Below, one piece after another: positions 16,376-25,056 of a stretch of DNA of 64,000 bases. Origin of the DNA: SHZI01 sp041396045 (GTDB lineage Bacteria; Pseudomonadota; Gammaproteobacteria; Steroidobacterales; GCA-2729495); contig JAWKZI010000006.1 of the NCBI GenBank assembly GCA_041396045.1, positions 155,531 through 219,530 of the forward strand, read 5' to 3'. A program made the position numbers and the translations under genes. The notes beneath the pieces were generated by a model, which did no database searches, had not been told where the DNA came from, and saw nothing but the letters and a program-made list of their open reading frames with translations. Every line of letters begins with the position of its first letter. The first letter of the stretch is position 1.

Positions 16376-18099
16376 TGTTTGGCCGTATCCTCATTGCCAA
16401 TCGCGGCGAGATTGCCTGCCGGGTGATCCGCACGGCGCGTCGTCTGGGCATCGAAACGGTTGCCGTCTATTCGGCAGCAGATGTCGGGGCACAGCATGTG
16501 CGGCTGGCCGACAAGGCCATTGCAATCGGCCCCGCACCGGTGCGCGACAGCTATCTGCGTGGCGACCTCATCATCGATGCAGCGCGCGCCAGCGGCGCAC
16601 AGGCCGTGCATCCGGGTTATGGCTTCCTGGCAGAGAATGCCGGCTTTGCGGCCGACTGTGCCAGAGCCGGCCTGGTATTTGTCGGCCCCTCTCCGGAAGC
16701 CATGCGCAACATGGGCGACAAGCGCGCTGCCAAGACCCTGGTGGCGGCGGCGGGTATTGTCGTCACGCCGGGTTATCACGGCGATGATCAGTCGGATGAA
16801 CGCCTTGCCGCGGAGGCGATCCGCATCGGCTTTCCGGTGGTGCTGAAAGCCGTGGCCGGGGGCGGCGGCATGGGCATGCGCGTCGTGGCCCGCAGTGACG
16901 AACTGGCGGAACGGCTTGCATCGGCCCGGCGTGAAGCGCAGGCCGCCTTCGGCGATACGCGGATGTTGCTTGAAAAGTATCTGAGTCCCGCGCGCCATCT
17001 GGAGGTCCAGGTGTTTGGTGACAGCCATGGCGCGATCGTGCATCTGTTCGAACGGGACTGCTCGGTGCAACGGCGCCATCAGAAGATTGTGGAAGAGGCG
17101 CCGGCCAGCCATCTGTCGCCCGAGGAGCGACAGCAGCTCGGCAATCTGGCAGTGCAGGTGGCGCGTACCGTGAACTACCAGGGAGCAGGTACCGTTGAGT
17201 TTATAAGTGGCCGCGACAAGACATTTCATTTCATGGAAATGAACACGCGTCTGCAGGTCGAGCATCCGGTGACCGAGATGATCACCGGTGTGGATCTGGT
17301 GGAATGGCAATTGCGCGTAGCGGCGGGCGAGCCTTTGCCACTGACCCAGGCGCAGATCACACTGTCTGGTCATGCCATCGAAGCGCGTCTGTGCGCGGAA
17401 AATCCGCGCCGCAATTTCCTGCCAGCCACCGGCACTTTGCAGCAGTTGAACTTCCCTGCCGGGACGCCCGATCTACGCATCGACACCGGCGTTGTAGCCG
17501 GTGATACGGTCACTATTGAATACGATTCCCTGCTGGCCAAACTGATCGTGCGTGGTGCAAACCGGGCCGAGGCGCTGGCCCGCCTGACAGCGGCTCTCGC
17601 CGCGACATCGATCGAAGGGGTGCACACCAACCGCGAATTTCTGCTCGCACTGCTGGCTCAGTCCGACATCGTGCGGGGTGGGGTGGACACCGGCCTGGTC
17701 GAGCGTGAACTGGCAGCGATCGTTGCGACATTGCCGACGCCGGGCGGCAGCAGTGTGCCTGCTGATCCATGGGATGCAGTGGATGGCTGGCGCCCCAACC
17801 TGCCGCCCGAACTGCCGACTTCCACGGGTGATGCCGGCACAAACCGTAGACCAACCAGCAGCGGTTCTGGTGCCGGGTCTGCAGGGACGGGGTCGGTGCT
17901 TGCGCCAATGCCCGGTCGGGTCATCGCGCTGCGTACGAAAGTTGGTGCCACCGTTCGTCGGGGCGAAGTACTGCTGGTTCTGGAAGCCATGAAGATGGAG
18001 CACGCCATCGTGGCACCCGCAGAGGGCCAGATCCGGACGCTATCAGTTGCAGTGGGTGATCAGGTCGACGAAGGCGCCGTACTGCTGGTGGTTTCCTGA
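16375..18099 (+). CDS. liuD: Methylcrotonyl-CoA carboxylase biotin-carrying (alpha) subunit lacking most of the BT domain
   Basis: Biotin carboxylase plus biotin carrier. Residues 1-445 form the biotin carboxylase domain (ILIANRGEIACRVIRTARRL; ATP-grasp glycine loop AVAGGGGMGMRVV; MNTRLQVEHPVTEMITG). The C-terminal carrier domain has EAMKMEH with biotinyl Lys540. Between them, family members of about 650-670 residues have a BT domain of roughly 100 residues that docks the alpha to the beta subunit; here the conserved DPWDAVDGWRPN is followed after only about 35 Ser/Gly/Thr-rich residues by LAPMPGRV, giving 574 residues in total. The DNA for the missing part is absent in every frame. ATG 16375 (or GTG 16372) overlaps the liuB stop. 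The 3' end overlaps the convergent mltF by 40 bp. Confidence 0.88.
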   Translation: MFGRILIANRGEIACRVIRTARRLGIETVAVYSAADVGAQHVRLADKAIAIGPAPVRDSYLRGDLIIDAARASGAQAVHPGYGFLAENAGFAADCARAGLVFVGPSPEAMRNMGDKRAAKTLVAAAGIVVTPGYHGDDQSDERLAAEAIRIGFPVVLKAVAGGGGMGMRVVARSDELAERLASARREAQAAFGDTRMLLEKYLSPARHLEVQVFGDSHGAIVHLFERDCSVQRRHQKIVEEAPASHLSPEERQQLGNLAVQVARTVNYQGAGTVEFISGRDKTFHFMEMNTRLQVEHPVTEMITGVDLVEWQLRVAAGEPLPLTQAQITLSGHAIEARLCAENPRRNFLPATGTLQQLNFPAGTPDLRIDTGVVAGDTVTIEYDSLLAKLIVRGANRAEALARLTAALAATSIEGVHTNREFLLALLAQSDIVRGGVDTGLVERELAAIVATLPTPGGSSVPADPWDAVDGWRPNLPPELPTSTGDAGTNRRPTSSGSGAGSAGTGSVLAPMPGRVIALRTKVGATVRRGEVLLVLEAMKMEHAIVAPAEGQIRTLSVAVGDQVDEGAVLLVVS

Positions 18100-19504
18100 G
18101 AATCGTTGTCCGCGGTTAGCGGTGCGTCGCCGGGTTGATCAGGGTCCGGATAATCTTCCGGCCCGTCTTCCAGCCACACGAGTATGTCGTAGTAGTTGCG
18201 GATGTTGCGCACATAGTCGCGCGTCTCCAGGCCTCGCGCGTAACCCCATCGGGCTTGTGTGTACCAGCGTTGCTCCATCAACAGGGGCAAGGTTTCCTTG
18301 ACGTCGACCCAGCGGTCGGGGTTACCGCCGCGTTTTTCCGTAATGTCCCGTGCATCCAGAAGGTGGCCGTAACCCATGTTGTATGCGGCCAGTGCCATCC
18401 AGCTCAGATCGGGGTCCGGAATATCCGGTGACAGCTTGGCGATGCGCTGCTTCATCCGCCACAGATACCGTGAGCCGCCGACGATGCTCTGGCTGGCGTC
18501 AATCGGGTTATCGACACCCATCAGCGTGGCGGTGTCCGGCGTCAGCATCATCATGCCGAGCGCACCTTTGGGCGATACGGCAGTCGGATCCCAGTGGCTT
18601 TCCTGATAGCCCACTGCGGCAATCAGCCGCCAGTCGATGTCGGCGCGTTGCGCCGCTGCTTCAAACCGCTGCCGATATTTGGGCAGCAGCTTCTGATAAT
18701 CCGCCAGAAATTTGCGGGTGCCCGCATAGTCGAAAGTGGCCTTGTGCCCGTAGTAGCGATCCATTACGTGAGCGAGCTGGCCCGAGGCGCGCATCCCGGC
18801 CAGATAGGCGGCTGCCTCATCGATCAGGCTGCGATCACCGCGTCGCTGAAAGGCCCAGGCGAGTGCATCGCCCTCGGTCAGGTTGAAGGCCACGCGCAAT
18901 TCAGGATGGTAGCGTTGATAGATGGCAAAAAGGTTGGAGTCGACTACCGTGTAATCCGTTTCACCCTGGGCCACACGGTTCAGCATTTCGCCGGCGTCGG
19001 CTCCGGGATCTTCTGTCCAGGTGAGGAGCGGAACCTTGCCACGCTGTGCGGCCAGCGTCTCTACGTAGCTGGATCTGGCAACCACTTCAATGCGCTTGCC
19101 GGCCAGATCCTTCGCCTGACGCGGGCGTTTGTGTCCCTTGCGGTAGACCACATTCTGGTTCACACGTTGATACGGCGGACCGAAGGCGACGCGCTTCGCG
19201 CGGTCGGCAGTGACCGTCAGTCCGGCGGCTGCGATATCTGCACGCCCGGACTCCACTTCCGCGAGGAGGTCGGCAAAGCGATCCACTTTCGATGATCTTC
19301 AGTTTCACGCCCAGGTGATCGGCAAAGCCGCGCACCAGATCGTAGTCCGGCCCTTCGGGCCCGCCTGGCCGATGAAGTAGGTAATCGGGCTGTTCCGGGT
19401 AACCACCCGCAACTCGCCCGATGCCCGGACCTGATCCAGGAGGGAAGGTTGCACGCCACAGGTAGTCAGCAGCGTTGCCAGCAGAATGATGAGCAGGATC
19501 TCAT
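18060..19504 (-). CDS. mltF: MltF, membrane-bound lytic transglycosylase with substrate-binding-like domain; two N-terminal frameshifts
   Basis: Cleaves the MurNAc-GlcNAc bond of peptidoglycan with anhydro-MurNAc formation, anchored as an outer-membrane lipoprotein. The N-terminal SBP_bac_3-like module (GRADIAAAGLTVTADRAKRV) is followed by a C-terminal SLT lysozyme-like domain with catalytic Glu in GYQESHWDPTAVSPKGA and the AAYNMGYGHLLDAR motif. The uninterrupted frame begins at 19286. Upstream, VRGFADHLGVKLKIIES (shift near 19285) and LLIILLATLLTTCG with SGELRVVTRNSPITYFIG (shift near 19357, where a G is missing in GGCCCGAAGG) complete the protein, including a lipobox-like LTTC. The exact start codon (about 19504) is uncertain. 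Confidence 0.87.
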
Positions 19505-19718
19505 GGGGTCAGTGGCCCTTTGGGCTCGCACCCTCCGTCATGGCCTTTCAGAGGCGGCGTGAACCGTAGCACGCGGATCACCGGCGACTCCAGGCGAGCC
19601 GTCTCTGTTCCGGCGCATCGCCTTATGTATGAACTGATTAGAAACAATCACTTCGTGACTGTTCTGTGGATACTGTCAAGTCGCTAGGGCCGCAGAAGAT
19701 CGGTTAAGGTAGCTATCC

Positions 19719-20058
19719 ATGAACAAAGCCCGCAGCCGCCACCAACATCAACCTGTTGCCGCATGGCGTATTCATTGTCGCGACCTCGGTATGCAGACCC
19801 TGCCGAAGTCGAAATGGTTTCCGACCGTTACCGCTCTTACCGGGATTTCATGCAGGGCCGCGACGGCGAGCTGCCACTGGAGGGCTGGTTCCGCTTCTAT
19901 CGCCTCGAAAAGCAGTCCAGAGCCCCGACCAGACCGGCGGTGTGGTCAGCGGCTGTTCTGCAACCGGCGAAGCGGTAACCCAGAACGTGCTCAGCAGTCC
20001 CGCCGAATTTCTCGCCATCCTGAAAGAACAGCTCACCGAACAGCCCGACTCTTTATAA
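19719..20058 (+). pseudogene. Small unrecognised protein, probably frameshifted
   Basis: A good ribosome site (TTAAGGT) precedes ATG 19719, but no single frame looks right throughout. The most protein-like segments are MAYSLSRPRYADPAEVEMVS followed by RYRSYRDFMQGRDGELPLEG and WFRFYRLEKQS (19763-19920), then, one frame over, GEAVTQNVLSSPAEFLAILK to the stop at 20056-20058. I read these as one protein of about 110 residues with breaks near 19765 and 19925. I do not recognise the family. The -10 element of the tRNA gene falls inside its last codons. Confidence 0.4.
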
Positions 20059-20059
20059 T
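20054..20059 (+). promoter_or_regulatory. -10 element of the tRNA-Ser promoter
   Basis: A consensus TATAAT ends 9 nt before the mature tRNA 5' end, so transcription would start at or just before the tRNA. The -35 position (about 20031) is not a good match. Confidence 0.6.
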
Positions 20060-20068
20060 GCCCCCGCC

Positions 20069-20158
20069 GGAGGGATGCCGGAGCGGCTAAACGGCCCTGA
20101 CTCGAAATCAGTGGAAGGCTAACGCCTTACGGGGGTTCGAATCCCTCTCCCTCCGCCA
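20069..20158 (+). tRNA. tRNA-Ser(CGA)
   Basis: A 90-nt tRNA with a long variable arm, as in class II tRNAs. The acceptor stem GGAGGGA pairs with TCCCTCC; discriminator G and an encoded CCA (20156-20158) follow. The anticodon loop CTCGAAA gives anticodon CGA at 20103-20105, reading the serine codon UCG. The T-loop GGTTCGAATCC is standard. It is transcribed alone, with a TATAAT just upstream. Confidence 0.97.
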
Positions 20159-20393
20159 TTCAATTTTCTCTTTGAGAGATATTCTCGAATAACATTGATG
20201 GTCGGCGCTTGCCGGCATCAGTGCTGGCGGTGGATTGACAAGGCGGCGCTGTCCACTGTAGCTTCCAAATTACATAAAAACATGATTGTTCCTTCGGGCG
20301 TAAACCGAGTGCAATCGACTAGCGGCAGTTGGTGGGGCTACCAGCCGCGGTTTCTCCGGGGATAAATAGAACCAGGACTCCGAGGGCTCAGAC

Positions 20394-22508
20394 GTGCACC
20401 CACGTTCGTCTTTTGCCGCCCCAGCACTGCGCCAGGCTGTCACCGGGATACACCGGACCCTCCGCGGACTCACTGGCGTTTTGATCTTCGCCGCGTTTTT
20501 GAGCAATGCGTCGGCTGGTGTCATTCACCGATGGTCGTTTGCCAATGGCCCGAACGATTCGATCGGCGGCGCCTCAGCCCAACTATTCGGCGGCGCCTCC
20601 GTAGCCGGTGGTTCACTTGTTCTCGACGGCATTGACGACTACGCGGATCTGCCCATTGGCCCGTCAATCGCTGAACTGAAAAGCTCAACTTTGGAGGCAT
20701 GGATTACCTGGAACAATGCCGATGCAGTCTGGGCGCGAGTCTTTGATTTTCGTAATGGGCCAGCAGCGACGATGTTTCTCACCACCCGCAACGGCCGCCT
20801 CGATGAGGGTCCAGCGCTGAATACTCCACGATTCGCCATCGCCAATAGCGACACTACGGGCGAGCAGCAGATCACTTCGCCGGATCTGCTGCCGGTGGGC
20901 GCCTTGACTCATGTTGCAGTAACGATTGATTCGATGACTCAGATGGGCCGCCTATACGTCAATGGCCTGCTTGTGGCATCGCACCCCGGAGACCCTGACC
21001 CCAATGAGTCTTGGCAATACGCCGGTCAATTATCTGGGTCGTTCGACCTTTGTGGCCGATCCCTACTTCAGCGGATCAATTGCAGAATTTCGTATTTACG
21101 ACCACGCGCTGTCTCCCGACGGGATTTTCGCAAGCTACCGGAACGGCCCCGATGCTCTCGGCAACTGTCCAATTGCCAGTATGAGTTCAGCACCAGACGT
21201 GGACTCGGACGGGATTCCCGACCTTTGCGATAGTTGTATATCGATTGCCAACCCGCGCCAGGAAGACTCCGACGGTGATGGCTACGGCAACGCGTGCGAT
21301 CCCGATTTCAATAATAACGGTATCGTCGATTCCCCAGGATGGAGCCTTTAAGGCCCGCTTCGGATCCACGTATTCCTGTACAGGATCTCAATGCCAATGG
21401 CATCGTGGATTCTCAGGACGGAGCGCGACTGAAGGCCATGTTTGGTCAGCCGCCCGGACCCAGTGGCCGGCGTGTGGCCGCGTCGTTTCAGGCCACCCCG
21501 GCTACCGGTTATCAGGCACTGATACCCGTGGTTATCATCAACTTTGTACCGACTCAGGATGGAAGCAATATCGATACGTCCGTTACCGGTCCCATTGCGC
21601 AAACGACGGTACCAGCGCTGCGATCATGGATCAGCACAATAAGTTCCAGGCGAAGTACATGCTGGAGGAAGGCAGTCGATTCCGGGGTTCCAAAACCCTG
21701 CGGCTCCACCCTATCTCGGTTACAAGGTGATCGCAGTCTGGAATTTTATGAAGAGTATCCGGCCGGGGTGCCTGGCGGTGGTGTTGGGCGCTATTTCCCG
21801 AGCTACACGACATCCTGGGCCGAATCAGGGGACACTACGTGAACCAGCTCGGCGTCAGGAATTCTGGTTATTCGGCCCCGACTATGGCCGAATCGGGTTG
21901 AATGAGTCCAAACATGGCGAGCCCGACGACGGGTGATATTTCCAATAGCGGTGTGACCCGAATGATCTGCCGATATTCGATCACACGTACATCTTGTATC
22001 AGTACAACTATACGCGGACCCAATCGGAAGCTGTGCACAATCACGGACACCAGATCGAAGCGATGCTCAGTCATGTCAATCTATTGCAAGATGGAAGCAC
22101 GAGCTTTTTCTGGAATCAATTTACCGGCTTCGATCCCAGTACAGATGTGATGAAGACTGGCCGCAGCTGGACCCACATGCCGCCAAATACCTGACAGTCC
22201 ACTATGACTGGTACAACACCACTGGTCGCCAGCGACTGTTCAGATTGGCGACCGGACGGCAGTGGCAATCAGACTCTCGTAAATCTGAATACCTGGGAGT
22301 TGATTCCTTACGCTTGGCCGACGCCCGGCGCCATCGAACAACAGGGCGAGTCGCAGTTCTTTTATCTGGTGGATGCAAAAACATGCCGGGATACGGCAAC
22401 CAGATCCCCTACGGTAACGTGACGATGCAGAACTGGTGGGTGTTTCAATCCGACTGGGATGGTGCGATCCTGCAAGGCAAGGCTACATCAATGACTTACA
22501 TCAAATAG
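20394..22508 (+). pseudogene. Secreted LamG + dockerin/TSP3-like repeat protein with an unrecognised C-terminal region; many frameshifts
   Basis: A signal peptide (LTGVLIFAAFLSNASAGVIH) is followed by a LamG/concanavalin-like domain (LDGIDDYADLPIGPS, TLEAWITWNNADAVW, then in a second frame SGSIAEFRIYDHALSPDG). Next come calcium-binding Asp-rich repeats (DVDSDGIPDLCDSC, DSDGDGYGNACDPD) and two dockerin-like repeats (DFNNNGIVDS; DLNANGIVDSQDGARLKAMFG read across about 21384-21446). From about 21490 a further region can be stitched from three frames: YQALIPVVIINFVPTQDGSN, KFQAKYMLEEGSRFRG, REFWLFGPDYGRIGLNES, HNHGHQIEAMLSHVN, LIPYAWPTPGAIEQQGESQF and MQNWWVFQSDWDGAI, ending at 22508. At least six shifts are needed. 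It may be one protein of about 700 residues or two adjacent genes. Base composition is lower in G+C than its neighbours. Confidence 0.55.
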
Positions 22509-22959
22509 GGCGCTCGCATCCCCTCGTGTAGACATCAAAGCGATCCGGCAATCGGGCCGAGCGTCTGCCCCGCAAAGGCCCTGCATACTCCCTGTTGATC
22601 AGGAAGAATGATGCTCCGGAGCGCCTGGTTCTAGCCGTAATCGTCCTGCTGTCATTCATTTTTCTCTCTGAGAAATGTCCTGGATCGATGTCATTCGGTC
22701 GCGGATTGGAAGCCTGACTTCTCCTGCTGTTCAAATCGGCGGCATCCTGAAGAAAGTGGCCCACGGCGGCGCCAGGCTTACCGGCAACTGAGTCCAGCAT
22801 CCAGAATTTGACGTCTACCGGGAAAGCCACATGCGCGAGTGTCGGCGCGGGAAGCAACAGGCAGATCCAGACCTACAGCCTTGCCCACCCAGCCGGCTAA
22901 ACGGTAGTACATTAGCCAGCACGCCGGCATATCAGCCAGTAAAAGCGGAGGAATAACCG
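22509..22959. other. Non-coding stretch, nothing recognised
   Basis: About 450 bp between the LamG-type gene and the amidohydrolase gene. A 118-codon minus-strand open frame (22501-22857) has no ribosome site and no recognisable motif, so I leave it out. No tRNA, clear terminator or repeat was seen. The ribosome site of the next gene (GGAGG) is at its right end. Confidence 0.5.
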
Positions 22960-23889
22960 ATGGTGATCGACTTTCACGCCCATGTGTTTGCCAGGGGCTG
23001 GGTTCCGAAGCGGTTTTTCGACGCGATCGCCGATATGGCGGCTGCGTCCATGAAGAAAAAGGGCATGGATGCCTGCGCCACAGACATCGCGAAGATGATG
23101 GCGGGCAGTGCCGGTGATCCGCACGGTGACGAGTTGGTCAAGGAGATGGATGCTGCCGGCATCAGCAAGTCGATCGTTTTGCCCATCGATTACGGCATGG
23201 GCCTGGGCGAGCCGGAGATCGGCATCGAGAACCTGAACCACAAGTACCGCGACATGGCTGGCAAACACGCCGGGCGTCTGGTCTGGTTCGCCGGTATCGA
23301 TCCGCGGCGGGAGAACGCCCCAGAGTTGCTGACCCGGTTGCTCGACGAAGGCGCTCGCGGCCTCAAGTTGCAGCAGGCCTGCGGCTTCTATCCGACCGAC
23401 AAGGAAACCTACCGTCTGCTGCAGATCATGTCTGACCGTGACCTGCCGGTGCTGTTTCACTGTTCTCACATGATCCCGCCGTTCAAGAGCAAGTACTGCG
23501 AGCCGCGCTATATCGACGAAGTGTCCATCGACTTTCCCAAACTCAAGATCATCGCGGGTCATCTGGGCACGGCACTGGCGTACCGGGACTGGGTGCCGAT
23601 TCTCAAGACCCGCGGCAATGTCTTCGGTGACATATCCCTGTGGCAGGAGCAGGCCAAGCGCGATTTCGGCCAGTTCTGTGTCGCAGTACGCGACCTGCTG
23701 GATCACGTTGGTCACGAAAAGGTTCTGTTCGGCTCCGACACGCCGGCAAGCCGCAACCAGATGTCGGTCCCGGACTGGGTGAAGCTGTGGCAGAAGCTGC
23801 CCGAGCACTCCGCTGGCGGCGTGAAGTTCAGCCAGAAGGAAATCGACGCCGTGATGGCGGGCAATGCGGAGCTCGCCTTCGGCTACTGA
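22960..23889 (+). CDS. Amidohydrolase-related TIM-barrel metal-dependent hydrolase
   Basis: A 309-residue member of the amidohydrolase_2 (ACMSD/LigJ-like) family. The metal-binding HxH is at residues 6 and 8 in IDFHAHVFARGW; further ligand positions are in VLFHCSHM (strand 5), IIAGHLGTAL (strand 6) and the catalytic aspartate in VLFGSDTPASRN (strand 8). Family members hydrolyse or decarboxylate aromatic and ring-opened acids; no substrate can be assigned. A strong GGAGGAATAA lies just before ATG 22960. The gene stands alone; a 12-bp palindrome (23916-23927) is just downstream. Confidence 0.83.
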   Translation: MVIDFHAHVFARGWVPKRFFDAIADMAAASMKKKGMDACATDIAKMMAGSAGDPHGDELVKEMDAAGISKSIVLPIDYGMGLGEPEIGIENLNHKYRDMAGKHAGRLVWFAGIDPRRENAPELLTRLLDEGARGLKLQQACGFYPTDKETYRLLQIMSDRDLPVLFHCSHMIPPFKSKYCEPRYIDEVSIDFPKLKIIAGHLGTALAYRDWVPILKTRGNVFGDISLWQEQAKRDFGQFCVAVRDLLDHVGHEKVLFGSDTPASRNQMSVPDWVKLWQKLPEHSAGGVKFSQKEIDAVMAGNAELAFGY

Positions 23890-24055
23890 CCTGGTGCTCA
23901 AGCGCTGAATCCCGGCACACCGGTGTGATTTGCGATCTGGCACACAGACCGCACCTGCTACGGTCGGTATGAAGAAAGATGGCAGACCGGGCCGCTCTCG
24001 GTAGCCGCCAGGAAGCAGGATGTATTCATGATCTACCCAAGCCGGCATATGGCCC

Positions 24056-24975
24056 ATGATGGCGCCGGCTGATCCGGTCATGGTTGAAGCAGCAAATCCT
24101 GCCGCATTGCAAGCGATGGCGCGCCGCATTGGCGAGCTGCCTTTATTACCGCAGGTGGTGATCCAGCTTCTCTGCCTGGATCCAAAGGATGCGTGCTTTT
24201 TCGAAAAGGTTCTTGAACTGGTACAGCAGGACCCGCCATTCGCGGTACGTCTGATTCGAATCGCCAACTCGGCTGATTCGGCACCGGTGGTCTGTGTGCA
24301 GTCGTTGAGGGCGGCGTTGACGCGTCTGGGCGTTGACCGCGTGCGAGGCATGGTGACGGGGCTGGCTGTGGCCCGGGTTTTTATTCCCACTGAAGCCGGA
24401 CAAAAAGCGTTGTGGTCTCATGCAATCCAGACGGCATTGCTGGCTACGGAGATTGCCCGTCTAACGACACCCATGTTGGTTGATCCGGAGTCCGCATACC
24501 TGGCTGGCCTGTTGCATGACATTGGCAGGTTCGTAATGCTCGAGCACGCTACCGACGACCTGCGTGCGGTGGATGCACGGGAATGGGAATCACCACAGGC
24601 TCTGGTTGATGCGGACCTGGCGGTGTTTCGCTACACGCACAGTGAACTGGGTGGGCTGGCCTGTGAACACTGGGGTCTGCCGCCTGCCATAACCTGCGTG
24701 GCACGTTACCATCATGTCGAATCTCTTGATCAACTCCCCGTCGCACAGCGGCCGTTCGCCCCTTGCTCGAATGTGTGCGATTGGCGGACCGGCTAAGTGT
24801 CTCGGTACTTAATCTGGTGGAATCCACCCAGCCGGTAGTTGAGGATATGACCAGTTCAATCAAGTCAGTGTGTGCCGATTCGGAGATGGCGGGCCGCATA
24901 AATTCGCAATACCTTGCGGTGCGCATCGGGCGCCTTGCAGAGCAAAGTCATGGCAAGGGCATGAGCTTCACTTGA
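24056..24975 (+). CDS. HDOD-domain signalling protein, one frameshift near the C-terminus
   Basis: An HDOD protein of about 300 residues. The domain starts at about residue 15 (MARRIGELPLLPQVVIQLLC) and contains VQQDPPFAVRLIRIANSAD, SLRAALTRLGVDRVRGMV and the HD-like stretch YLAGLLHDIGRFVMLEHA. HDOD proteins act in two-component and c-di-GMP networks, mostly as non-enzymatic scaffolds; no output domain is attached. The computed frame ends at 24796, but the sequence continues one frame over as LLECVRLADRLSVSVLNLVE to the stop at 24973-24975, so one base is probably lost or gained near 24762. The ribosome site is weak. Confidence 0.78.
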
Positions 24976-25056
24976 GCTGAAGGCGCACAGCCAGATAGCC
25001 CGTTGGCGCATGCGAACGTTTTAGCGAGTATTCTCTTGTCCAACGGGGATACACAC

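Noticed and set aside
20235..20240. TTGACA upstream of the LamG-type gene as a promoter
   Set aside because: No acceptable -10 at 16-18 bp spacing.
23916..23927. 12-bp perfect palindrome CACACCGGTGTG
   Set aside because: No loop and no T-run, so not a terminator; as an operator it has no obvious target gene at a sensible distance.
22912..24390. A 492-codon minus-strand open frame
   Set aside because: Antisense to the amidohydrolase and HDOD genes, both of which have clear family motifs and ribosome sites.
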